Assembly: GCF_001997295.1 (NCBI RefSeq)
Contig: NZ_CP019605.1
Span: forward strand, 1,488,001-1,552,000
Reading direction: 5' to 3'
Source of the DNA: Tessaracoccus flavus
Lineage (GTDB): Bacteria; Actinomycetota; Actinomycetes; Propionibacteriales; Propionibacteriaceae
Length of the DNA stretch: 64,000 bases
This document shows, piece after piece, positions 54,685 to 63,851 of the stretch. Positions within the stretch are counted from its first letter, which is position 1, and the number at the start of each line of letters is the position of its first letter. Below the pieces are notes generated by a model, which was not told the DNA's origin, ran no database searches, and was given only the letters and a program-made list of their open reading frames with translations. Made by a program: the position numbers and the translations under genes.

Positions 54685-54703
54685 GGCGAGCCGGGTGCTC
54701 GCC
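54685..54703. repeat. perfect 7-bp inverted repeat in the clgR leader
   Basis: GGCGAGC-CGGGT-GCTCGCC lies just downstream of the predicted clgR start point and 18 bases before the GTG. A candidate operator or hairpin. It does not match the published ClgR box orientation. Confidence 0.55.
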
Positions 54704-54714
54704 TCGACTGGTTC

Positions 54715-54740
54715 AACACCGCGGCTACGGGATTTGTTCC
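54715..54740 (-). promoter_or_regulatory. ECF (SigE/SigH-type) promoter of clgR
   Basis: On the minus strand GGAAC (54736-54740), 18 bases, GTT (54715-54717, followed by GAA). Spacing and elements equal those at sigB. clgR is SigE- or SigH-controlled in mycobacteria and corynebacteria. Confidence 0.65.
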
Positions 54741-54744
54741 AGGA

Positions 54745-55224
54745 TCACAAAACGCGCAGCAGCATTGCAAAGGCGTGCTCGACGGCCGCGCCCCGGATGG
54801 CTTCGCGATCGCCCTCGAACCGGGTGAGCTCCGTGTACTGCGGGGCCGGCGACATGCCCACCTTCGGCCCGACGACGGCGAACCACACGGTGCCGACGTC
54901 CACGCCGTCGATCTTCTCAGGGCCGGCGACGCCGGTGGTGGCGACGACCCAGTCGGCGTTGCAGCGGCGCTGGGTCCCGAACGCCATCTGGACGGCGGTC
55001 AGCTCGTTCACCACGCCCTCGTCGGCGATGAGCTGCTCGTCCACGCCCGCGAGCGAGGACTTGAGGTCGCGGGCGTAGGTGACCAGCCCCCCGCGGTACA
55101 CGGCTGAGGCCCCGGGCACGGAGGTCAGCGCAGCCCCGATGCCGCCGCCGGTCAGCGATTCGCACGTAGCGAGCGTGAGCGAGCGCTCGGTCATCTTCTT
55201 GATCACGTCAGCTGCCAGTGACAC
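54745..55224 (-). CDS. CinA-family nicotinamide-nucleotide amidase (PncC-like)
   Basis: The 159-residue protein is the stand-alone CinA C-terminal domain, a nicotinamide mononucleotide deamidase that recycles NAD by-products. It has LATCESLTGGGIGAALTSVPG (catalytic Ser region, about residues 18-37), GGLVTYA and TGVAGPEKIDGVDVGTVW. GTG 55224 has GGAGGTC upstream. It follows pgsA by 32 bases. Confidence 0.92.
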   Translation of the reverse strand: MSLAADVIKKMTERSLTLATCESLTGGGIGAALTSVPGASAVYRGGLVTYARDLKSSLAGVDEQLIADEGVVNELTAVQMAFGTQRRCNADWVVATTGVAGPEKIDGVDVGTVWFAVVGPKVGMSPAPQYTELTRFEGDREAIRGAAVEHAFAMLLRVL

Positions 55225-55256
55225 GGCCGGACCTCCTCGAACGGTTGCTGGCCAGC

Positions 55257-55850
55257 CTAGCGCGCCTCAGCCTTCCCCTTGCGGCGGATGGCCCAGGCGT
55301 GCTTCAGGTAGTCGATGCCGGTGACGACCGTCAGGATCAGTGCGGCCCACATGAGGAGCCAGGCCAGCACCTGCACCGCGCCCGGTAGCCCCGGCAGCCA
55401 GAGGCTGAACAGGATCAGCGCGAACGTCTGGGTGAGCGTCTTCAGCTTGCCGCCCTTGTTGGCGGCCATGATCCCGTACTTCGCGATCGCAGCGCGCACC
55501 CAGGTGATCCCCCATTCGCGCAGGAGGATGATGATGGTGAAGAACCACGGCAGCTCGCCCAGGATGCTGAGCGACACGAACGCCGCACCGGTGAGCGCCT
55601 TGTCCGCCACCGGATCCCAGAGCTTGCCGAAGTCGGTGATGAGGTTGTACTTGCGCGCGATGTGGCCGTCGGCCAGGTCCGTGAGCATGGCGACGATGAA
55701 CACCAGCGTCGCCATCAGACGCCAGAACTGGTTCTCCGGTTCCATGAACAGCAGAACGACGAAGACCGGCACCAGCACGATGCGCAGCACCGTCAAGACG
55801 TTCGGCACGTTCCAGTTGCTGGGCTTCACCCGGCGTGGTTTCTCTGTCAC
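55257..55850 (-). CDS. pgsA: CDP-diacylglycerol-glycerol-3-phosphate 3-phosphatidyltransferase (PgsA)
   Basis: The 197-residue membrane enzyme carries the CDP-alcohol phosphatidyltransferase motif D-x2-DG-x2-AR-x8-G-x3-D-x3-D (DLADGHIAR, then GKLWDPVADK, about residues 66-90) and about five helices. It makes phosphatidylglycerol phosphate. GTG 55850 overlaps the rimO stop (GTGA) with GGAGG upstream; the longer frame is arginine-rich shadow of rimO. Confidence 0.94.
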   Translation of the reverse strand: MTEKPRRVKPSNWNVPNVLTVLRIVLVPVFVVLLFMEPENQFWRLMATLVFIVAMLTDLADGHIARKYNLITDFGKLWDPVADKALTGAAFVSLSILGELPWFFTIIILLREWGITWVRAAIAKYGIMAANKGGKLKTLTQTFALILFSLWLPGLPGAVQVLAWLLMWAALILTVVTGIDYLKHAWAIRRKGKAEAR

Positions 55851-57286
55851 TTCGCCTCCGCTGTCAGATCGATCCCCACAGAGTCTGCCACTGTGGCAGG
55901 CACGAGGTCGCCGACCCGCGCCGCGCCCGTGAGCAGGACCACGCCGTCGGTCTCGGGTGCCTGATGCTCCGCGCGCCCCACGACGCCGTCGTCGTCGACC
56001 GATTCCACCAGGACGACGACGTCCTCGCCGATGCGCTCGGCGGCGCGCGACTCGCACACCTCGATGGCCAGATCGGCGAGCATCGAGCGGCGCGTCTCGA
56101 TCTCGTCGTCGGGTAGATGGTCGGGCAGGGTGGCGCCCTCGGTGCCCTCCTCGTCGGAGTAGCCGAAGACCCCCATGACGTCGAGGTTGGCCTCGACGAT
56201 GAACTGCCGAAGGATCTCGACGTCGGCTTCGGTCTCACCCGGGAACCCGGCGATGACGTTGCTGCGGATGCCCGCGGTGGGGGCGCTGCGCCGGATCTGC
56301 TCGATCAACGCCAGGAACGCCTCGGCGCTGCCGAAGCGGCGCATCCGGCGCAGCACCGTGGCGGACGCGTGCTGAAAGCTCAGATCGAAGTACGGCACCA
56401 CCTTCGGTGTCTGCAGCATGGCGGCGAGCATGCTCGGCTTGATCTCGGCGGGCTGCAGGTAGCTGACCCGGATCCAGTCCAGCCCGTCGATCGCGGCGAG
56501 CTCCGGCAGGAGCGTCTCGAGCCGATGCTCGGAGCCGAGGTCCTTGCCGTAGGAGGAAGTGTTCTCCGAGACGAGGAACACTTCCCTGACCCCCTGCTCG
56601 ACGAGCCATCGGGCTTCGGAGACCACCTCGCGCACGGGCCGCGAGAGGTAGCTCCCGCGAAAGGCGGGGATGGCGCAGAAGGCGCAGCGGCGGTCGCAGC
56701 CCGAGGCGATCTTGAGCGACGCCGACGGGCCGCCGCCGAGCCGACGCCGGAGCGGCCGGGGGCCCGACGCCGGGGCCAGCCCCTCGGGCAGTGGCGCATG
56801 GCCGGGGGTGGCGACGGCGGACGCCGCGGCCGGGCGGGCCGACGGCGTGAGCGGCAGCAGCCGGCGCCGGTCACGGGGGACGTGGGCCTCGTGCCGCTCC
56901 CCGCCGAGGATGGAGCGCAGCCGGTCCGCGATCTGGGCGTAGTCGTCGAAGCCGAGTACGGCATCGGCCTCGGGGAGCTCGGCGGCGAGCTGCGCCCCGT
57001 ACCGCTCGGCCATGCAGCCGACGGCGACGACGGATTTCACCCCGGCGGTGTCTTTGAGGTCGGCCGCCGCCAAGAGGGTGTCGATGGAGTCCTTCTTGGC
57101 CTGGTCGACGAACCCGCACGTGTTGACCACCACCGTCTCGGCCCGCTCGGGGTCGTCGACGAGCACGAAGCCGCCGTCCTCGAGGCGCGCCGCGAGCTCC
57201 TCGGAGTCGACGTCGTTGCGCGCGCAGCCGAGGGACGCGATGTGGACGGAATGTGTGGTGGTCATCGAGGTCATTATGGACCCCAC
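55847..57286 (-). CDS. rimO: ribosomal protein S12 methylthiotransferase
   Basis: The protein of up to 479 residues has MTTase-domain cysteines (SLGCARNDVD, NTCGFVDQAKKDS, VGCMAERYG), the radical SAM motif CDRRCAFC, and a C-terminal TRAM domain (EDVVVLVESVDDDG). It adds a methylthio group to S12. The GTG at 57286 follows directly after the ftsK stop; ATG 57274 or 57265 may be the true start. A Pro/Ala-rich insert lies before the radical SAM motif. Confidence 0.94.
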   Translation of the reverse strand: MGSIMTSMTTTHSVHIASLGCARNDVDSEELAARLEDGGFVLVDDPERAETVVVNTCGFVDQAKKDSIDTLLAAADLKDTAGVKSVVAVGCMAERYGAQLAAELPEADAVLGFDDYAQIADRLRSILGGERHEAHVPRDRRRLLPLTPSARPAAASAVATPGHAPLPEGLAPASGPRPLRRRLGGGPSASLKIASGCDRRCAFCAIPAFRGSYLSRPVREVVSEARWLVEQGVREVFLVSENTSSYGKDLGSEHRLETLLPELAAIDGLDWIRVSYLQPAEIKPSMLAAMLQTPKVVPYFDLSFQHASATVLRRMRRFGSAEAFLALIEQIRRSAPTAGIRSNVIAGFPGETEADVEILRQFIVEANLDVMGVFGYSDEEGTEGATLPDHLPDDEIETRRSMLADLAIEVCESRAAERIGEDVVVLVESVDDDGVVGRAEHQAPETDGVVLLTGAARVGDLVPATVADSVGIDLTAEAK

Positions 57287-59788
57287 TCAGCCTGCGGCGA
57301 GATTCGCGAGTACCTCGTCGAGATCGTCGGGCTTGACGAGCACGTCGCGCGCCTTCGACCCCTCGGACGGGCCGACCACTCCCCTGCTCTCCAGGATGTC
57401 CATCAGGCGGCCGGCCTTCGCGAAGCCGACGCGCAGCTTGCGCTGGAGCATCGAGGTGGAGCCGAGCTGGAGTTCCACGACGAGGCGGCAGGCGTCGAGC
57501 ACGAGGTCGAGGTCGTCGCCGATGTCGTCGACCACCTTCTTCTCGGCCGACGCCCCGGCGGTGACGTCGTCGCGGTAGTTGGGCTGCAGCTGCGTGGAGA
57601 CGAACGTCACGACGTCGCGGATCTCCGACTCGTTGACCCAGGCACCCTGGACACGGATCGGCTTGCCGGCGCCCATGGGCAGGAACAGGCCGTCGCCCTT
57701 GCCGACGAGCTTCTCGGCGCCCGGCTGGTCGAGGATGACGCGCGAGTCGGTCATCGAGCTGGTGGCGAACGCGAGCCGGGAGGGCACGTTGGCCTTGATG
57801 AGGCCGGTCACGACGTCGGTCGAGGGGCGCTGGGTGGCGAGCACGAGGTGGATGCCGGCGGCCCGAGCGAGCTGCGTGATCCGCACCACCGACTCCTCGA
57901 CGTCGCGCGGAGCCACCATCATGAGGTCGGCGAGCTCGTCCACCACCACGAGCAGGTACGGGTAGGGGGTGAGGACCCGCTCGGAGCCCTCCGGGGGCTT
58001 CACCTGCCCGGCGCGCACCGCCTTGTTGAAGTCGTCGACGTGGCGGAAGCCGTGCGCCGCGAGATCGTCGTAGCGCATGTCCATCTCCCGCACCACCCAG
58101 GCGAGCGCCTCGGCGGCCTTCTTGGGGCTGGTGATGATGGGGGTGACCAGGTGCGGGATGCCCTCGTAGTGGTTGAGCTCCACGCGCTTGGGGTCCACGA
58201 GCAGCATGCGGACCTCCTCCGGGGTGGCGCGCATCATCACCGAGGTGATCAGCGAGTTGATGAAGCTCGACTTGCCGGACCCGGTGGCGCCAGCCACGAG
58301 GAGGTGGGGCATCTTGGCCATGTTCGCCACGACGTAGCCGCCCTCGACGTCCTTGCCCAGACCGACGGTGAGTGGGTGGTGGTCGTTCTTCGCCTTGGCG
58401 GAGCGCAGCACGTCGCCGAGCGAGACCACTTCCTTGTCGATGTTGGGAATCTCGATGCCGATGGCGGACTTGCCGGGGATCGGGGTGAGGATGCGGATCT
58501 CGTTGGACCCGACGGCGTAGGCGATGTTGTCGGCCAGTCCCGTGACCTTGCTGACCTTGATCGCCGAGCCGAGCTCGACCTCGTAGCGCGTCACCGTCGG
58601 CCCGCGCGTGTAGCCCGTCACGCGGGCGTCGATCTCGAACTCGCGCAGCACCTCGGCGAGCTGCCGAACCACCTTGTCGGACGCCTCCGTGCGAGCCTTC
58701 GGCTTGCTGCCGGGGGCCAGGGTGCGGTCGTCGGGCAGCTGGTAGACGATGTCGCCGCCGAGTTGCATCTGCTCGGCTCGGGCCGGCGGCGGAGTGTGCG
58801 GGGGCGGCTCAAGGTCGCGCGGGGCCTCGGCCTTCGGCTTGCCCGGCACCTGCCGGGGCTCAGGGGAATGGGTCGGCTCGGAGGCGGGGAGCAGTTCGTC
58901 GTCGGGGTCGTAGACGTCGTAGTCGTCCTCGACCGGATCCTCGATGAGCGGCGTGTCGTAGGGGACGTCGACGCCGAGCTTCAGCTTCGGGTCGCGACCC
59001 GACGGGGTGTCGCGCTCGACGAGAGAACCGAAGACCCGGCCGATGCCGGCGGCGATCTCGTGCAGCGGGCGGCCGATGACCACCACGATGCCGAACAGGG
59101 TCAGCAGCGCGAGCAGCGGCACGGAGACCCACACGGTCAGCAGTTCGGTGAGCACGGAGCTGGAGAGGTAGCCGGCCACGCCGCCCGCCTCGCGCAGCGC
59201 GGGAAGGTCGCTCGGGTCGGGCAGCCCGCGGGAGATGTTGACCAGGCCGAGCACGCCCAGCGTGATGAGGAACCAGCCGAGTCCGGTGCGGGGCGCCTCG
59301 TCGACGTCGCGGGGGTGCCGCAGGACCCGCCAGGCCCCGTACAGCAGCACCGCCGGGACGACCGGCGAGATGCGACCGAAGATTGTCGTGATGCCCACCT
59401 GCAGCCATTCGCCCACGGTGCCGGGTAGACCGAACCAGAACCGTGCGGCGACGATGATGCCGAGCGCGAGCAGCAGCAGCCCCCAGCCGTCGCGCCGGAG
59501 CTTGGGGTCGACGTCCTGCGCCGCGCCTCCGAAGCTGCGGGCCACCCAGCCGACGCCGCCCGCAAGGCCGCGGAACGCCGCGCCGATGCCCCTGAGAATC
59601 GTCATGCCGACGCCGGGGCCCTGCTTCTTGGGCGGGGGCGTCTTCTTACGCGGGGTCGCCGACGACGACCTGGCCGGTGCCTTTGAGGCCGGCTTCTTGG
59701 CTGTGGAACGTGCAGCCCCCGACCCGCTCCGCGAGCGCGCCTGGGTGCTGGTGTTCCGCGTTTTTGGGGAAGTTGCGCGGGACGCCAT
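57287..59788 (-). CDS. ftsK: DNA translocase FtsK/SpoIIIE
   Basis: The 833-residue protein has a basic, Ser/Ala/Lys-rich start and four or so membrane helices (about residues 75-245). An acidic linker leads to the motor domain with Walker A VAGATGSGKSSFINS and RMLLVDPKRVEL, and a C-terminal gamma winged helix that reads KOPS (VGFAKAGRLMDILESRGVVGP). It pumps chromosomal DNA through the septum. ATG 59788 (MASRATSP) was chosen; the longer frame adds a few unsupported residues. Confidence 0.95.
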   Translation of the reverse strand: MASRATSPKTRNTSTQARSRSGSGAARSTAKKPASKAPARSSSATPRKKTPPPKKQGPGVGMTILRGIGAAFRGLAGGVGWVARSFGGAAQDVDPKLRRDGWGLLLLALGIIVAARFWFGLPGTVGEWLQVGITTIFGRISPVVPAVLLYGAWRVLRHPRDVDEAPRTGLGWFLITLGVLGLVNISRGLPDPSDLPALREAGGVAGYLSSSVLTELLTVWVSVPLLALLTLFGIVVVIGRPLHEIAAGIGRVFGSLVERDTPSGRDPKLKLGVDVPYDTPLIEDPVEDDYDVYDPDDELLPASEPTHSPEPRQVPGKPKAEAPRDLEPPPHTPPPARAEQMQLGGDIVYQLPDDRTLAPGSKPKARTEASDKVVRQLAEVLREFEIDARVTGYTRGPTVTRYEVELGSAIKVSKVTGLADNIAYAVGSNEIRILTPIPGKSAIGIEIPNIDKEVVSLGDVLRSAKAKNDHHPLTVGLGKDVEGGYVVANMAKMPHLLVAGATGSGKSSFINSLITSVMMRATPEEVRMLLVDPKRVELNHYEGIPHLVTPIITSPKKAAEALAWVVREMDMRYDDLAAHGFRHVDDFNKAVRAGQVKPPEGSERVLTPYPYLLVVVDELADLMMVAPRDVEESVVRITQLARAAGIHLVLATQRPSTDVVTGLIKANVPSRLAFATSSMTDSRVILDQPGAEKLVGKGDGLFLPMGAGKPIRVQGAWVNESEIRDVVTFVSTQLQPNYRDDVTAGASAEKKVVDDIGDDLDLVLDACRLVVELQLGSTSMLQRKLRVGFAKAGRLMDILESRGVVGPSEGSKARDVLVKPDDLDEVLANLAAG

Positions 59789-59839
59789 GGATGCCACGGT
59801 AGCCGAAAGCTGCGCGATGACCACGCAGCCCACACCGGG

Positions 59840-60763
59840 TCAGCCGAAGTGGTCCCAGCCGAGGCTGCCGTCCCACGGCTGTCCGTCGACCGTGACCCCG
59901 GAGCCCTCCGCGACCGTACCGACCCGCCGCCATCCGACGGGCAACGGCGCGCCCGGAGGGAAGGTCGCGGCCAGAGCGTGGTCCTCGCCTCCGGCCAGGA
60001 CGAATCCGAGTGGGGGCTTGCCCGTGGCCGCAGCGACGCGCTGCACCTGCTCGGGGATCTCGATGAGCGCGGTGTCCACGTCGATGAGTACCTGGCTGCT
60101 CTCCGCGATGTGCGCGAGGTCGCCGAGAAGACCGTCGGAGACGTCCAGCATGGCGGTGGCGCCCGCCCTCGCCGCCGCGATGCCCTGGCCATACGGGACG
60201 CTCGGGGTGAGTTGCTCGGCCACCACGTCCTTGGGCGAGCCGAACCCGCGTTGCAGGACCACGAGCCCGGCCGACGCCCAGCCGAGCTTGCCGCAGACGG
60301 CCACCACGTCGCCGGGTCGGGCGCCGGCCCGCGTGACCGGGGCGGTGCCCTCCATGTCGCCGATCGCCGTCACGCAGATCGCGACGTGGGCCGAGCTGCT
60401 GAGGTCGCCGCCGACGAGGCTCACCCCGGCCGCGACACACTCCTCCTTGGCGCCTGCCTCAAAGTCGACCACCCACTGCTGGTCGAGGTCCTTGGGGAAG
60501 GCGAGCGCGATCACGACCGAACTCGGGCGCGCACCCATCGCCTCCAGGTCGGAGACGTTGACGGCGATGGCCTTTCGCCCGATGGACCGGGCCGAGGACC
60601 ACTGGCGCTTGAAGTGCACGTTCTCGATGAGCATGTCGGTGGTGACCACCGTGTGCCCCGCCAGGCTGAGCACCGCCGCGTCGTCGCCCACCGGCACCAC
60701 GACGTCGTCGCCCACGACGACGCCGGCGGTGATGGTGTCGATCAGCTCGAACTCGGAGCTCAC
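59840..60763 (-). CDS. thiL: thiamine-monophosphate kinase
   Basis: The 307-residue enzyme makes thiamine diphosphate from the monophosphate. It has VGDDAAVL (Mg-ATP site, about residue 25), TTDMLIENVHF, GGDLSSSAH, MLDVSDGLLGDL and AGGEDHAL. The GTG start overlaps the ddl stop (GTGA). It is 51 bases upstream of ftsK on the same strand. No thiamine riboswitch is visible. Confidence 0.95.
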   Translation of the reverse strand: MSSEFELIDTITAGVVVGDDVVVPVGDDAAVLSLAGHTVVTTDMLIENVHFKRQWSSARSIGRKAIAVNVSDLEAMGARPSSVVIALAFPKDLDQQWVVDFEAGAKEECVAAGVSLVGGDLSSSAHVAICVTAIGDMEGTAPVTRAGARPGDVVAVCGKLGWASAGLVVLQRGFGSPKDVVAEQLTPSVPYGQGIAAARAGATAMLDVSDGLLGDLAHIAESSQVLIDVDTALIEIPEQVQRVAAATGKPPLGFVLAGGEDHALAATFPPGAPLPVGWRRVGTVAEGSGVTVDGQPWDGSLGWDHFG

Positions 60764-61872
60764 CGCAGCCCCACCGGGCGCTGCAGGGCCAGCTCGATGA
60801 GCCGGGCGACGAGATCAGTGTAGGTGAGGCCCGAGGCCTGCCACAGCGTGGGGTACATGGAGATCCGGGTGAAGCCCGGCATGGTGTTAACCTCGTTGAT
60901 CCAGACGTCGTCGTCGGCGACGAAGAAGTCGGCGCGGACGAGCCCTTCGGCGTCCACGGCGTGGAACGCCTGCTTGGCGAGCTCCTGGATCCTGGCGGCG
61001 AGCTCGGGCGTCACGTCGGCGGGGGCGTCGAGCGCCGCGCCGTCCTCGTCGAAGTACTTGGCCTCGTAGTCGTAGAACCCGTCCTTGGCGTTGACGCGGA
61101 TCTCCCCGAGGACCGAGGCGTCGCAGCCGTCGGGCGCGTCCGGGTTGCCGAGGACGGCGACCTCCAACTCCCGGGCCCCGGTGAAGCCCTGCTCGATGAC
61201 GATCTTGGGATCGAAGCGCTGGGCCTCTTCGATGGCCGCGTCCAGCTGGCCGGGCTCGGTGACGCGCACGATGCCGATGGACGAGCCGCCGCGGGCCGGC
61301 TTGACGAACAGCGGGTACTCCAGGGCCTCCACCTCGGCGAGCACCGCCTCGCGGTCGTGGGTGAGCCGGTGGGCCGACGCCGCGACGTAGGGCCCGACCG
61401 GCAGGCCGGCCGCCTCGAAGGCCACCTTCATGAAGTGCTTGTCCATGCCGACGGCCGACGCGGTGACGCCGCTGCCGACGTACCGGATGCCCATCATCTC
61501 GAACATCCCCTGGATGGTGCCGTCCTCCCCGTAGGGCCCGTGCAGGAGGGCGAACGCCACGTCGACGGCGTTGATGTCAACGAGCGTCTCCCCGGAGCGG
61601 CTCGCCACTTCGCAGCCGTGCTCGCCGACCATCCAGACGGCGTCGTGCACCGGCTCGTCGACCTCGGGCGGCACGCCGTCGACGATGGCGTAGGCCGCGA
61701 CGACGTCGAGCGGCACCTGCGTCCAGCGACCCGTCTTGCTGATGCCGACGCCGACGACGTCGAAACGGTCGCGATCGATGGCCTTCAACACGCTGGCGGC
61801 GGTCAGGCACGAGATGCCGTGCTCGGACGACTGGCCGCCGAAGATCAACGCGACTCGGGTGCGATCGCTCAC
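60760..61872 (-). CDS. ddl: D-alanine-D-alanine ligase
   Basis: The 370-residue ATP-grasp enzyme makes the D-Ala-D-Ala dipeptide of peptidoglycan. It shows FGGQSSEHGIS (about residues 12-22), HGPYGEDGTIQG, VKPARGGSSIGI, and INEVNTMPGFTRISMYP. GTG 61872 has a strong CAGGAGGAA; the upstream part of the frame is not conserved. It is coupled to thiL and lies 34 bases after plsC. Confidence 0.96.
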   Translation of the reverse strand: MSDRTRVALIFGGQSSEHGISCLTAASVLKAIDRDRFDVVGVGISKTGRWTQVPLDVVAAYAIVDGVPPEVDEPVHDAVWMVGEHGCEVASRSGETLVDINAVDVAFALLHGPYGEDGTIQGMFEMMGIRYVGSGVTASAVGMDKHFMKVAFEAAGLPVGPYVAASAHRLTHDREAVLAEVEALEYPLFVKPARGGSSIGIVRVTEPGQLDAAIEEAQRFDPKIVIEQGFTGARELEVAVLGNPDAPDGCDASVLGEIRVNAKDGFYDYEAKYFDEDGAALDAPADVTPELAARIQELAKQAFHAVDAEGLVRADFFVADDDVWINEVNTMPGFTRISMYPTLWQASGLTYTDLVARLIELALQRPVGLR

Positions 61873-61906
61873 GAGGGTTCCTCCTGGTTGGGGTGCGGCG
61901 GCGAGT

Positions 61907-62707
61907 CTACTCGGGCCGGACCGCCCCATCGCCCACCCTGCGGCCCAGGCGCATGTCGTAGCGACCTTCTGGGGGCGGCTGTTCCCCTCGGATCTCCGCC
62001 ACCATCTCGGTCAGGGTGTCGAGGATGAGTTCGGTGATGTCGTCGAGCACCTCCTTCGTGGGCTCGGCGCCCTCGTAGGCGCTCAGATCGAGGGCCGGCC
62101 GGGCCATGACGCTGACCGGTTTGCGCCCGCCCAGGAGCTTGCCGAACTCCAGGTTCTTCTGTCCCAGCACCCGGTGCGGACCGACCGCGACGAGCGGCAC
62201 CACCGGCACCCCGGTCTTGAGCGCCAGTTGCGCGGCGCCTCGGCGGCCGGTCATCGGCCACACGTCGGGGTCGGCGGTGATGGTGCCCTCGGGGTAGATC
62301 GCCACGGCGTGGTGCTTGGTGAGGAGTGCCTCCTCGGCGTGGACCAGCGAGTTGATGGCCCGGTCGGTGTTGCGGAAGACGGGGATCTGCTCGCACTTGC
62401 GGGCGAACCAGCCGAGCCCGGGCACGTTCCAGATCTCCGACTTGCCGAGGAATCGCGGCCAGCGCCCCGCCCAGATGATGAACTCGCCGAGCGCCAGCGG
62501 GTCGTAGTTGGACGTGTGGTTGGCGACGAGGATCACGCCGCCGGTCTTTGGGATGTGCTCCTGCCCCGCCCAGCGCCGTCTGGAGACCAGCGGGTTGACC
62601 AGGCGCGCGAAGTGGGCGATCACGCGGTAGGCCCAGTGCGACGGCTCACGGTTGGCCGCGCGGAGGGAACGCCGTTCGGGGGCGCGGAGGGCGCTCACGT
62701 TGCTCAT
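61907..62707 (-). CDS. plsC: 1-acyl-sn-glycerol-3-phosphate acyltransferase (PlsC)
   Basis: The 266-residue acyltransferase has the catalytic NHTSNYDP (H-x4-D, about residues 61-68), PVFRNTDRA and YPEGTI motifs. It makes phosphatidic acid at the membrane. ATG 62707 (MSNVSALR) was chosen over a longer frame of low-complexity residues. It heads the plsC-ddl-thiL-ftsK-rimO-pgsA run on this strand. In many relatives gpsA sits between plsC and ddl; here it does not. Confidence 0.92.
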   Translation of the reverse strand: MSNVSALRAPERRSLRAANREPSHWAYRVIAHFARLVNPLVSRRRWAGQEHIPKTGGVILVANHTSNYDPLALGEFIIWAGRWPRFLGKSEIWNVPGLGWFARKCEQIPVFRNTDRAINSLVHAEEALLTKHHAVAIYPEGTITADPDVWPMTGRRGAAQLALKTGVPVVPLVAVGPHRVLGQKNLEFGKLLGGRKPVSVMARPALDLSAYEGAEPTKEVLDDITELILDTLTEMVAEIRGEQPPPEGRYDMRLGRRVGDGAVRPE

Positions 62708-62816
62708 CTGGCAATCATTGCGGATCGGCGCCACGCTCACCAGCAAAGGCGGCGGAGAGGGCGACTCGCCCACGCCGGACTCCCCGGCGTTTTGCGTCTC
62801 GTGAGACTCTAGGGGT

Positions 62817-63737
62817 GTGCAGAATCCGTCTGATCTCTACCGCTTCGTGACTGATCCCGAGCCCGCGCCGCAGGGCAACGTCCTGCTCGTGGCGCTGGGC
62901 TCGTTCATCGACGCCGGCCAGGTTCAGCGTCTCCTGAGCGGGCACCTCCTCGAGACGGGTGACGCGGAGTTGATCGCGACGTTCGACATCGACCAGCTCT
63001 ACGACTACCGGGGTCGCCGCCCGACCATGACCTTCGACTCCAACCGGTGGGCGGAGTACGACGCGCCGTCGATGCTCCTGCACCGTCTCACGGACCGCGA
63101 CGGGGAGACCTACCACCTCCTGACCGGCGCGGAGCCGGACTTCCAGTGGGAGCGGGTCGTCGAGGCCATCCGCGAACTCGTCGAGACGCTTCGCGTGGCG
63201 CTGGTCGTCACGGTGCACGGCGTCCCGATGGGCGTTCCCCACACCAGGCCGGTCGGCTTCACCGCCCACTCGACGGACCCGTCGCTCATCGGCGACGCGC
63301 ACTCCCCCTTCGGCCGGGTTCAGGTCCCCGGCTCGATCGCGGCTCTTCTCGAGCTCCGCCTGGGTCAGCTCGGCCACCGGGCCGCGGGGTTCGCCATCCA
63401 CGTGCCCCACTACCTCGCCGCCTCGGAGTTCGCCGAGGGTGCACTGACTGCGCTCAACGCCGTCGTGGACCTCACTCGCCTCAGCCTCCCCAACGACGAC
63501 CTCGTGGAGAAGGCGGAGATCAACCGCCGCGCCATCGCCGCGGAGGTGGAGGGCAACGAGGAGGTGGTCGCGATCGTCTCCGCGCTCGAGCAGCAGTACG
63601 ACGCGTTCATGCAGGGTCAGCACCTGCCCAGCCTCTGGGCCGAGGGCGCCAAGCTCCCCTCCGCCGACCAGCTGGGTGCCGAGCTCGAGGATTTCCTACG
63701 GACCGTCTCCGATGAGGATCCCGATCAGGACGGCTGA
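62817..63737 (+). CDS. PAC2-family protein (proteasome assembly chaperone-like)
   Basis: The 306-residue protein has the PAC2 fold signature LLVALGSFIDAGQ (about residues 23-35), FDIDQLYDYRGRRPTM and VVTVHGVPMGVPHTRP. Actinobacterial PAC2 proteins are conserved beside or away from proteasome genes; the role is unclear. The GTG at 62817 starts a few residues before the family region. It is divergent from plsC across 109 bases. Confidence 0.9.
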   Translation: MQNPSDLYRFVTDPEPAPQGNVLLVALGSFIDAGQVQRLLSGHLLETGDAELIATFDIDQLYDYRGRRPTMTFDSNRWAEYDAPSMLLHRLTDRDGETYHLLTGAEPDFQWERVVEAIRELVETLRVALVVTVHGVPMGVPHTRPVGFTAHSTDPSLIGDAHSPFGRVQVPGSIAALLELRLGQLGHRAAGFAIHVPHYLAASEFAEGALTALNAVVDLTRLSLPNDDLVEKAEINRRAIAAEVEGNEEVVAIVSALEQQYDAFMQGQHLPSLWAEGAKLPSADQLGAELEDFLRTVSDEDPDQDG

Positions 63738-63851
63738 GGGTCGACGCTGCGGACCAGTCCGTCGCTCAGTTGCGTGCCGACGTAGACGACGTACGCAGGG
63801 TGAGGCTCTACATCGACCTGTTCCCGCTCCCCCGCGACGACTCCTGAACGG

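Noticed and set aside
54685..54703. ClgR autoregulatory box
   Set aside because: The known box has CGC on the left and GCG on the right; this repeat has them the other way round.
56117..59428. A 1,103-residue plus-strand frame across rimO and ftsK
   Set aside because: It lies antisense to two clearly identified genes and has only low-complexity composition.
63738..63851. Short plus-strand frame ending near 63847 after the PAC2 gene
   Set aside because: It is under 40 codons with no SD or recognisable family, and can be spacer DNA between convergent genes.
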